NCBI RefSeq assembly: GCF_000208865.1 | Contig: NC_018392.1 | Coordinates: 1,322,793-1,386,792, forward strand | Source of the DNA: Neospora caninum Liverpool | Lineage: Eukaryota > Apicomplexa > Conoidasida > Eucoccidiorida > Sarcocystidae | Direction of reading: 5' to 3' | DNA length: 64,000 nucleotides | Shown: positions 39,103-47,474 of the stretch, piece by piece | Position numbering within the stretch: the first letter of the stretch is position 1 | How the letters are laid out: every line of letters begins with the position of its first letter | Position numbers and translations under genes: made by a program | Notes under the pieces: model-generated | Seen by the model: the letters and a program-made list of their open reading frames with translations, nothing else | What the model was told of the DNA's origin: nothing | Database searches by the model: none

Positions 39103-40212
39103 TCAGTTCCCTCGTTTTGTTCCGCCAGTTTTCGAAAGTAACCTGACGCGTTCGATGTAGATGTTTCTATCCACAGCCTTACACATGTCGTAGATGGTCA
39201 AGGCAGCCACTGACACCGCCACAAGAGCCTCCATTTCGACTCCTGTATTGGCAACGCACTCCACTCGGCTACGAATCGTTACGACACAGCCTGCTCTTTC
39301 GTTTTGCTGGCTTTCTCCTTCTCTTGTGGGGCTGCCTGCTTCGTCTACGCCGTTGGGTTTTGTCGACGAGCGGAGCGACGGCAGACTCGCACATGGAGAA
39401 CAAACACACGAGACATCAACTGAGGAAAGCGGAACATTGTGACAAAGAGGAATCAGCGAGCTCGTTGTCTTTGCCGCCATAATTCCCGCCAATTCAGCAA
39501 CGGCGAAAACGTCGCCTTTCTTTTCTGAAATGGGTCGCAGAGACACCTGCGGAGCGGTGCCGTTTCTGTGCTTTTTCTCTGCGTCCGTTCTTCTGTATTT
39601 CAACCGAAGTTTTGAGTCATGTGTTTCTTCACAACACACACTCTCGTGGTCCCCGGTCTCCAAAAGCTCTCGTTTCCCCTGCTCAGAACATTGACTCTCC
39701 GATTTTCCTGTGCTTTTAGTCAGGTGTATGTACACCTCAGGTGATAGGAAGACCTGCGCCTCAGCTTCGGCTGTACGTACAGTGGGCGGTTTCCAGGATA
39801 CATTTACCATTCTCGGTTTCCCGGAAACGGGGTTGAAGTGTGAAAAACACCCCCCTTTGTCGCTTTCCTCTTTGCTTCCCATTTCTGTCAACAATCGCTT
39901 CTCTTCCTTCACCGCACCGTAAGAAAATTTCCCATCTCGTCCTTCCTCTCTCAGTGGCGGAAACAAGCGTGTCTCACTCGAAAAAAATGAAACAAAAACG
40001 CTAGAGTATTCGACGACGGGCCTTTGTCTTGCTGTTGGCGCGAACATGAGACCTCGCGGATTCCAGGGCGGAGTTGCTGGTGGTTGCTGGAGGTAACTTT
40101 CTTTGCCGCCTGAAGAGAAATGTGAATTTCCACTCGTCAGCGCACCGCGGGCACCCTTTCGGAAGCAACGGCGGGGGCCGAGAAGAGAGACAACAAGCGG
40201 CCTGCCTCCCAT
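39103..40212 (-). CDS. MoaC: MoaC, cyclic pyranopterin monophosphate synthase
   Basis: Single-exon gene of 369 codons. The open frame extends further upstream, but the first ATG is at 40212-40210, and the N-terminus ([20 protein letters not shown]) is basic, hydroxylated and poor in acidic residues. This looks like a mitochondrial presequence, fitting the mitochondrial site of this step in other eukaryotes. MoaC rearranges the guanosine-derived cyclic intermediate made by MoaA into cPMP, the first stable precursor of molybdenum cofactor. All conserved blocks are present in order: [56 protein letters not shown], and [10 protein letters not shown] followed by LLSKTGG. These carry the residues expected for activity (the KGDV and CKAVD lysines, the LCH histidine, the EME motif). 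Two poorly conserved insertions split the family core, about 70 residues before KGDV and about 40 after the SSVDV strand. Normal bacterial MoaC is about 160 residues. It is divergent from the GTPase gene at 42 kb. Confidence 0.93.
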   Translation of the reverse strand: MGGRPLVVSLLGPRRCFRKGARGALTSGNSHFSSGGKESYLQQPPATPPWNPRGLMFAPTARQRPVVEYSSVFVSFFSSETRLFPPLREEGRDGKFSYGAVKEEKRLLTEMGSKEESDKGGCFSHFNPVSGKPRMVNVSWKPPTVRTAEAEAQVFLSPEVYIHLTKSTGKSESQCSEQGKRELLETGDHESVCCEETHDSKLRLKYRRTDAEKKHRNGTAPQVSLRPISEKKGDVFAVAELAGIMAAKTTSSLIPLCHNVPLSSVDVSCVCSPCASLPSLRSSTKPNGVDEAGSPTREGESQQNERAGCVVTIRSRVECVANTGVEMEALVAVSVAALTIYDMCKAVDRNIYIERVRLLSKTGGTKRGN

Positions 40213-42031
40213 GGGGCGTTCGCTTGAGAGCAGCGGGGGGAGAGAGGCGGAATAAGGGGAAGAGCGGGAAAGAGGCGAGCCCTTAAAAAGAGCGAGGGAA
40301 GGCGCAAGGCAGAGACAACAAAGCAAGAAGGCCGAAGAAGAGGAAGGAAAAAGGAAAGGCAGCTACGAAGGAACACAGACACAGACGACGGCATGAAGGT
40401 GAAAGTGAGAGAAGGGACAAGAAGCTGGAAGGAAGCTTGGAGGACCGGGGGTAGCTACGAGGAAAGGAAGAAGGCCAAGGCACAAGGTAAGGAAGATGCA
40501 ACGAAGGAACAAAGAAGACAACTAGAGAAGAGGGGGAAGAAGAAAAAACAGAGCATGGGAAAAACCCATATTCTTCGCTGTCAACATCACAGAGGTCAGG
40601 GTGACTATATCCGCAGGTCGGGCGATGCAAACAAACAGCGCAAGCTGCCGGCGAGCGCTTCGAGCTTCCTATCTTTCCTCAGTTCTTCATCTCGAGAAAA
40701 GATCCACCGAAGAAAGAGCATGGAGAACTAGGATTGAAGAAGAGAATGAGATTATCGCACTGACTGAAAGGCAGAAGGATCACACCAAAGTGACTGACCA
40801 GTAAAGAAACTGTCTCTCCTCAAAAGTGTCTCGTGTGCTCCGCACGCTTTGCTGTGTGGTGAGCCTTCAGCAAAAAAGTGGCCAGAGAGAGAGACCATCA
40901 GGGAGACAGCTTTGCCGCGAATCTTCTTTGCCGCGAGAAGTCCCTCCTTCACAGTCTTCCCCTCTGAAAAGAGAAGCCGCGCTTTTCTCTTTTACGGGTG
41001 CCTTTCCACCGCGTCGTTTGCGTTTGAAACCTCAAGGCCTCCCGGGGGCTTTTTTGACGAACCTCGCGACATGTAGACAAAACCCGCCACATGAGATACT
41101 GCTCGGAAGCAGTCCGCGACTAAGCCTAAAAGCGAAAGTTTCCACGGCAGAAAGCATGGCGTGTCACTTGCTACTCAAGCCGAGTTCTCCAAGTTTTCTC
41201 GAGAGAGAGAACCACGAGAACTGAAACCGGACGAGCAACACGAGGGCCAGATGCTCGACGTCCGTGGTCACACACCAGCAGTGCGAGGCAACACTCCGAC
41301 TCCGGGGTGGCAGCGTCCGCTGTCTGACAAACATCTGGGGTGTATGTACAGCCGGCAGTTTCCGATTTTCTAGTCCCCCGTTTTGTTTGGCAATCCGTTT
41401 TTCAGTTGTACGTACACCGGATCCATTTTGAGCTAGTTTTCCCTCCTCGTTGTCCGCTAGATGATCGACACAGGCGTGTAGAGGTTCGGTCCCGGCCGCG
41501 TCCGACGCCCAAGAATTTCTCCCGCCTGCTTTTCCTCTATTCTCCACATTATTTTTGTTTGCGTATTTTTCTTCCTCCAGGCTCCTTTATTGCCACGGAG
41601 AGAAGACTGTCGTCCTTTCGCCGGTTACCCCGTTAGTTTCTTTCCCGTGGCTCTCTACACACACACTCGCGAGCAACTCTCTTCCTCTCGGCCTCCTTCC
41701 TCGGGGTTCCGGTAGGGTTCCTTTCTCTTTCCGTTGTCCCCGTTTTGCCACTTTTCGCGTCGTCTGCTTCGCCGCAGCGCCTCTCTTTTCTCCTCTCTCC
41801 CGTCCTCTTCATCTCCCTCTACTCCGCTCCCTAAACCCGTTGTTCTACTGCCCTCCGTCAGCTTCACACCCTGACTCTCGTTGTCCAGTGTGGTGTTCTC
41901 GATCCTCTCCTTACTGCGTCTTCGCCTCCTCCGCAGATTCCGCGTTGTCGGTATCCTGGCGCGCTTGTCTTCGTGTCATCTGACTGCTTCTACCCTGCGC
42001 GTTCTGCTCTGTCCTCGCCCCGCCCCCGCGC
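40213..42031. promoter_or_regulatory. Divergent promoter region between MoaC (-) and the ARFRP1-like gene (+)
   Basis: No supported gene lies in this 1.8 kb. Both neighbours are transcribed outward, so it must hold both promoters and leaders. Bases 40240-40560 are purine-rich on the plus strand and 41550-42030 pyrimidine-rich, so both leaders are pyrimidine-rich on their own sense strand. Two near-palindromes of the type GGTGTATGTACA lie at 41339-41351 and 41407-41418. Confidence 0.5.
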
Positions 42032-42229
42032 GGTCTCTTCTTAACCGCCTCGCTCTTCCCTCGCGGTCTCTTCTTAACCGCCTCGCTCTTCCCTCGCGGT
42101 CTCTTCTTAACCTCCTCGCTCTTCCCTCGCGGTCTCTTCTTAACCGCCTCGCTCTTCCCTCGCGGTCTCTTCTTAACCGCCTCGCTCTTCCCTCGCGGTC
42201 TCTTCTTAACCGCCTCGCTCTTCCCTCGC
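42032..42229 (+). repeat. 33-bp minisatellite, six copies, ending 13 bp before a start codon
   Basis: Six head-to-tail copies of ggtctcttcttaaccgcctcgctcttccctcgc. The third has cctcctcgc in place of cgcctcgc; the others are essentially identical. The array ends at 42229 and the ARFRP1-like ATG is at 42243, so it should sit in the 5' leader. In the GTPase frame it contains stops, so it is not part of that protein. In another frame it is open (RSLLNRLALPS repeated) because 33 is a multiple of three. Confidence 0.92.
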
Positions 42230-42242
42230 TCGTGTGTTGCCA

Positions 42243-44006
42243 ATGTTTAGCCTCGTCTCCGGTCTGTATCAGTGGCTGTTCTCCTACGATGAATTGCGTC
42301 TTCTTCTCATCGGCATCGACGGCAGCGGAAAGACCACATTTCTCGAGCAGCTGAAAGCGCGGTATGCAAAACCGCGCGGGAGAGCTCGTCCTTCTGCCTC
42401 TTCTCCCCTCCACTCTTCTCACGTTGGCCCCGCTGACGCCGCCCCGCCCTCGCTTCCCGCTGTATCTTCCCACAACAGCAACGATGTAGACGCTACGCGA
42501 AAAACGTCTCTCTCTGCTTCTGTTGAGCCTCCCTCTTCGGTGTCTTCCTCTTCACTTTCCTCTTCTTCGCCTTCTTCCTCTTCTTCCCTTTCTTCTTCGC
42601 CTTCTGGTTCTTCGTCACTTTCTTGTTCTCCCCCGTCTTCCTCTTCGTCATCCGCTTCTTCGCCTTCTTGTTCCGTGCTTCCGCATGTACAACCGACGAC
42701 GGGATTTAACTTGACGAATTTCGTTTTTGAGAATTTCAAGGTGACCGTGTGGGACTTGGGCGGTCAGAAGACCCTGCGGAACATCTGGAAAGACTACTAC
42801 AAAGACTGTCACTGCATTTTGTTTTTCGTCGATGCGGCAGACAGCGCGCGTCGGGACGAAGCCTGTCGGGCGTTTCAGTGTATGCTCAGCGACTTGGGAG
42901 GTGCCGCGCCTCCGCATGCAGAACCGCGAGAGAGCACAAGAGCCCCGTCCTTCCCGGAAAGAGAGATGTGCTCGCCTCCTGTCCTGCTTGTTGCAAACAA
43001 ACAAGACGTGGCGACTGCGGAGTCCGGCGAGCGTCTCCTCCCCTTTTTTCTCTACCAGCACGGCGCACCGCGACGAGGAGAACGGACGAGAAAGGAGCGA
43101 CAAAGAGCGACATCGTGGGCCACAGGCGCTGAGGAGGGGACAGTGAAGGTCGTCGCACACACCGCGTTAAACTCGGAGAGTGTCGAGTCTCTCCTTCGAG
43201 CCGGAGTGGCAGCTGCGCAGGCCAAGCGCGACTTGGAGAGAGAACAAGAAAGATGGCACGAGCAACAAACGCAGATGGACAGTCCCCTGTTCCGCGCGGG
43301 GGGACAAACCGCAGAGAGCGGACAGAGCACAGAGGAGCCGGAGCGACGTTCGGAGAGAGAACGACTGGCGAGATCTGCATGCGCAAACCAGACGCCCAGC
43401 GGAGACGAAGACGAGCAAGAGGCAGGCAGAGACACTGAAGCTCGCCACGGGAACGGAAACCCGAAACGTTCTTTACCCACGTCGACTACATCCGCTTCTT
43501 CAGTTCCCTCTTCTCCAGCTTCTGCAGTCCCAGGCAGAAACGTGCACCCCAGTCCGCTCGTCCCGACTGTGTCTTCGCCGAGCTCTGTCTCTTCTTCCGC
43601 GCTCCGCGCTGCTCCACTCTCTGTTTCGCCGCAGGAAGCGAGGGACGATTCACCTTCCCGCTCTTTTCAAAACGGCCAGGACGAACGAGAGAGCGTCACA
43701 GATCTTCGTTCAGGTGCTCAACCAGGACCGCCGCACAGTCGAGAGCCGCCTGTCAGAAAAGACACTGAAGACGAGGCCAGAGAAGAGAAACAACGAGCAG
43801 GTTCGGTGTCAAGCGAGGACCGCTCGGGAGAGGAGGGAAGTCGAGATTCAAGTGGGTTGTACGACCTTGAAGAGGCGCAAGCTAGCTTTGAGTTATTCCT
43901 GGCTTCGCGCCTCCACCTCGCGTGCACACCTTCCTCGAGTCCGCTGCCTGCACGACCTGCGAATGGGTCAGCTCTGGGGACTCGTGCGCAGAGAAATACC
44001 TTCTAA
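42243..44006 (+). CDS. ARFRP1: ARFRP1-type Arf-related small GTPase with long disordered extension
   Basis: Single exon, 587 residues from the ATG at 42243. The start is chosen because MFSLVSGLYQWLFSYDE aligns with the conserved ARFRP1 N-terminus, which lacks the Gly2 myristoylation site of true Arfs. GTPase motifs in order: G1 GIDGSGKT (about 28-35), switch I TTGFNLTNF (about 156), G3 WDLGGQ (about 176), and G4 NKQD (about 255). HTALNSES (about 306) is at the place of G5. A Ser-rich insert of about 100 residues separates G1 from switch I. No usable acceptor precedes switch I, so I read it as coding rather than intron. After the GTPase fold come about 265 residues of Ser/Arg/Glu-rich, disordered sequence not found in animal or yeast ARFRP1 (about 200 residues). 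ARFRP1 acts at the trans-Golgi network, recruiting Arl1 and golgins. A 33-bp repeat array sits in the leader. Confidence 0.85.
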   Translation: MFSLVSGLYQWLFSYDELRLLLIGIDGSGKTTFLEQLKARYAKPRGRARPSASSPLHSSHVGPADAAPPSLPAVSSHNSNDVDATRKTSLSASVEPPSSVSSSSLSSSSPSSSSSLSSSPSGSSSLSCSPPSSSSSSASSPSCSVLPHVQPTTGFNLTNFVFENFKVTVWDLGGQKTLRNIWKDYYKDCHCILFFVDAADSARRDEACRAFQCMLSDLGGAAPPHAEPRESTRAPSFPEREMCSPPVLLVANKQDVATAESGERLLPFFLYQHGAPRRGERTRKERQRATSWATGAEEGTVKVVAHTALNSESVESLLRAGVAAAQAKRDLEREQERWHEQQTQMDSPLFRAGGQTAESGQSTEEPERRSERERLARSACANQTPSGDEDEQEAGRDTEARHGNGNPKRSLPTSTTSASSVPSSPASAVPGRNVHPSPLVPTVSSPSSVSSSALRAAPLSVSPQEARDDSPSRSFQNGQDERESVTDLRSGAQPGPPHSREPPVRKDTEDEAREEKQRAGSVSSEDRSGEEGSRDSSGLYDLEEAQASFELFLASRLHLACTPSSSPLPARPANGSALGTRAQRNTF

Positions 44007-44400
44007 CGTTCGCTGCAGAGATTCATGAGGTGCCTCGTGACGTAGTTTGCCACGCTCTAGACCCACGCGTCTTCAGGTACATGTCCACACAGTGGAGAGG
44101 AGTGGCTTCGACTCTCAGAACGCGACGACTTTCCCATTTTTGAGACCACTCAACAAGTGACGTCCGACATACAAACGACTGCGCTGCTGCGTGCCTTCCT
44201 CGTGCGGTGCCGACGTTGCTTTGATGTGCACAACCCTGCGAAAGATGAGCAGGGCGAGAAAAATGAACGACGGCATTCTTCTTGTTGTTCACCACCTCTG
44301 CGTTTGAGAAAAATGAGGAAAACAAAAGACTGTACCAAGTAGCATTGCGCGCGCAGGTGAAGTCCACGTGCCGCCACTAGTCGCTGGCTACCTCCACCGT
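44004..44400 (-). repeat. Inverted dispersed repeat, copy A (core 44036-44342)
   Basis: Begins at the stop codon of the ARFRP1-like gene and runs into intergenic DNA. Read on the minus strand, the core matches 49777-50085 of the plus strand. The central roughly 270 bp shows only one substitution (tttgtatgtcgg versus tttgtctgtcgg) and one base of length difference (ggcaaactac versus ggcaaaactac) that I could find by eye. Homology continues more weakly on both sides (acgtggacttc near 44360; ctcatgaatctctgcagc near 44024). No terminal repeats or transposase were seen. Confidence 0.85.
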
Positions 44401-45954
44401 GTAGAGAGTTATGAAGCGAAATGGTTCTCACACAGTACAGAGCTTGCGGGCATGCGAAAAAGCTACGAAAAAATAGTCCCTTGTCTGTTGCGCGTGTTAC
44501 TGCCCAGAAATGTAGTTCTCTTTCGACTGGTTAGTGAAGTCCTTTTCTCCCAGGCTACTCGGCTTTCCCCGGAGTCAGACTCTGCTGATACGGGACACAC
44601 TGACGGGTGTTCATTTGTTGGCAAAACCACACAGAAAACACGACGGCGGGGCCGCTACGCTACAGTGATGGGTACGTCCGGCGCAGTGCAAACGTTTGTC
44701 TCGTGTTCGGGATACACGTTCTGCATCGAAGCACCGCTGCTCGGCACGAACTCCACTTGGTTCGATGGCACGGAGTACTGTTCACTACCTCGCCGAGGCG
44801 TGTTCAGAGTCCTTCAGGAACCGGGGTGTGGGAAGCTCCAGAGAGGCCACGGGTTTCAGCCTGTCCCTCGCGTGCCCAGACTGGTTTTCCACGATATCTC
44901 GGTGCCTCTACGAGACGGATTCGCCACCGTTTCAGAAGAGCGAATCTGCCAAGAGATTGCGCCTCTGCAACACTTCGATTTCCTATCTCAAAGAGAAGCT
45001 GGGTGGGGGAAGTCTGACTCTAGAAGGGCTACATTTTTCGCAAGCAGGCAAACGTGTCCAGGCCGGCCTCCACACGCCGAGACGTTTGATTATCCGGGGA
45101 AACGGATCTGCCCGGGAGCGAAGGCTCGGGATGCGAAACTGCACTGACAGCCGGGTCACGGAACCCTCTGCAGGCGGTTAAACTTCTACATGCCGCATTC
45201 AGTCAACCGTTCTGTGACAAGATCCACACAAAACACAACCGTTTCTACCGGCTAGGGAAGTGGACTGTTTTACCGTAAATCCCTGTGGGTTCGACGCACG
45301 CTCAAGTCGCCGGAAGCACCCTTCTCTACCAAAACTGTGTCGCGCTCCCCTGCCTCCGGAGGCAACAGAGCCCTCCCTTCACGCAAATCATGTTTTCTTC
45401 TCATACATAGGTATCTACAGTTGGAAACGACAGGGATTTCAACATTCGCCCCGCCCTCCCGGAAAAACCGCGGCGAGCGCAGTGACACCATCACAGCTTC
45501 GCGAGTCGTTGCGCAAAAGAGACAGAGCCGCCTCTCCGGTTTCTCTTCCCGATCTACACCGCTTTTCTCCCGCGAAACTCCGCACGCCCCGGGACTCCGT
45601 GGAAGTCCCATCGGCATCCTTTGACACCAAAGTTTCTTTTACTCAAAATGGGCGTCGGGTTCAACACGTGCGCAGCAGAGACGAAAAGAGGGCGTTTGGG
45701 AAGTTGAAGTGATCTATTCTGATGTGTGCAACGCCGGCAGGGTTGTCGAACGCCGAATGTCGGCGTCTTTGCCGGAAGAAAAACAGTCGCCGAGCGGACC
45801 GGCGACGCTTCCGGCGCGGAAGACACCCTGAAAACGTGAACGCAAGACACAAACCACGACAGGGAAAACTTCCGAGTCAGCAAACGCAATCAAAAAGAGG
45901 CATCTGCCAAGCTGTCCAACTGAACGTCGGACGCTGTGAAGACGCATGGCGCGT
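44401..45954. other. Intergenic region, no gene supported
   Basis: About 1.55 kb between the inverted repeat copy A and the end of the cyclotransferase gene. A plus-strand open frame of 259 codons (44368-45147) begins with GTG, has no recognisable domain and no splice partners. I consider it chance. The remainder should be 3' flanking DNA of two converging genes. Confidence 0.5.
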
Positions 45955-47474
45955 CTACGACACGGTTGCTCGACGGCGCGCCATCGACTCCAGGACACAG
46001 CTGCCTGCGTGTGTTTGCGTTTCCAGTGTCTCGCGTAGTTCTCCCCCCCCCCCCCCCCCCCTTCCTTCCCCTGGCGTTAGACGTTCGCTCACCTTCGCGC
46101 ACGGAAGCCTCCTATTCACGCCATTCTCTGGCGGTCTGAACCGTGGCACATACAGCTGAGCATGCGACGAATCGTAGTTGTGGAGGTAGGTCACCTGCTG
46201 CGCATCCCGCGTCCCTCGATCTGAGTGCGCCGAGTTCGCGCGTGGACCTTCGGCGTCTCTCTTGCCTTTTTCGCCCGTCCCCAAGACCCGCGCCAGCACC
46301 TCCATGTGCATGTTGAAGTACACGTGCACGACCACTTCGCTTGGCGAACCCAGCGGAGCTGAGTCTTGCACGACCTGAAAAAAAGGAAACCGGAGTCAAA
46401 AAGCAGATGTGTGGAGACGCGCGAGGGAACCCTTTGTTTCTGCCCCGTTTCGCTGTCGAAATCGGAGATCGGGGCACGAGAAAGCTTTCTTGCTGCTCTC
46501 TGCGACGCCTGGTTTCCGGGCGGCCTCGCGGGGCCAACGTGGTGCCAAAACGCGGCTGTTCTCCTCTTCAGGCAGAAACTGAGTGCATTGCCCGCTACGA
46601 CCGGGATGCGTGCGGCGCCGGCGCTCACCTCGACGCGAATGTGCCGTCGATTGTAGTGGTCTGGTACTCGCTCGAACGTGTCGAGGGCTCGGAGAATGTC
46701 ATCCGTCACCGCATACACCTCGCCGCGCACTTTCTCGCCGACTCCGCGCGCGTCAAAGAGGCACGGACGGTACCGCTGGTTGGCGTCCACAAACAAAGGG
46801 TAAGCCTCCGTCGTGACTGCGTCGAAGAGATACACTGCTTGGCGCGGACCATCTTCACTGGATTCTGCGTCTGTGTCAGGTAAGCAGGCAACGCCAGTGT
46901 CGCGGGGATCCGACGTCGCCGCTACAGGAGTCGCGTCACTGGCCGCAAAAACGGACTTGTTCGTCTCCTCTTCCACCTCACTTGCGATTCTTGTGAAAAT
47001 GTGGTGATTCGGCATCCCGCGTTTCAGCGTCCCGTACACGAAAACCAAGTGTCTGTACAGTCGGGGGGAGTCGCACGACGGCGACAGCGTCACCAGCACT
47101 GGCGTCATGTCGCAGGACAAGCCGGTCTCTTCCGCGTCGGAAGTCGCCGCAGAGAGCGACGGACGCCCACCCCGTTCTCCCTCGGTGGTCTTGCCTGGTC
47201 CATCCGCGTTCACGAGTAAGGGTGGCGGACTCGACTCGTGGACCGAATCCCCGTCAGAACGCGTGGAGCCTCCCCCATAGAATGTGACGGAAGATTCAGG
47301 CTGACACGGGGAAGCCTTTTGCGAAGTCGCGCCGAGCTTCGAGGCAAGCAGCGAAGCGTGAGGCATCCGCCGAGTTGCCCCAACGGCGCTCGCGCCTGCT
47401 CGGAGGAACCCCAGAGGGCTACGGCAACCCAGCGACCGAATCGAGGATCCGATCTCTTGCGGCGGCTCCACCAT
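45955..47474 (-). CDS. Gamma-glutamylamine cyclotransferase (GGACT/AIG2-like)
   Basis: Two exons on the minus strand, 47474-46629 and 46374-45955, joined in phase 0 (GTCGAG|GTGAGC ... TTTCAG|GTCGTG); 421 residues. The first in-frame ATG (47474, context accATGgtg) is used, since upstream codons contain none. Family landmarks: HLVFVYGTLKRGMPNHH (about residue 142), EAYPLFVDANQRYRP, GEVYAVTDDILRALDTFERVPDHY with the expected catalytic Glu in DTFE, and a C-terminal NYDSSHAQLYVPR that matches the DSYDS...YNPRE end of human GGACT. The enzyme class releases free amines from gamma-glutamyl amines as 5-oxoproline. Unusual points: a roughly 140-residue N-terminal extension rich in Ser/Gly, a roughly 45-residue insert after the first strand, and a shorter insert near the end. 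A strong donor (AAG|GTGAGC, about 46086) suggests the last residues may instead come from a third exon that I could not locate. Confidence 0.85.
46043..46061. repeat. Run of 19 C (G on the coding strand)
   Basis: A mononucleotide run inside the open frame downstream of the conserved cyclotransferase domain, where it would encode six glycines. Together with the strong donor 25 bp upstream on the coding strand, it suggests this tail may be intron or 3' UTR rather than protein. Confidence 0.85.

Noticed and set aside
42361..42690. Possible intron removing the Ser-rich insert of the ARFRP1-like gene (donor CGCG|GTATGC)
   Set aside because: No AG acceptor exists between about 42530 and switch I that would restore the frame before TTGFNL, so the insert is read as coding.
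44368..45147. 259-codon plus-strand open frame with several Cys (CSGYTFCIEAPLLG, DGTEYCSLP), at first suggesting a surface-antigen-like domain
   Set aside because: It starts with GTG, overlaps the inverted repeat flank, shows no SRS-type Cys spacing, signal peptide or splice partners, and equally long frames occur by chance in this window.
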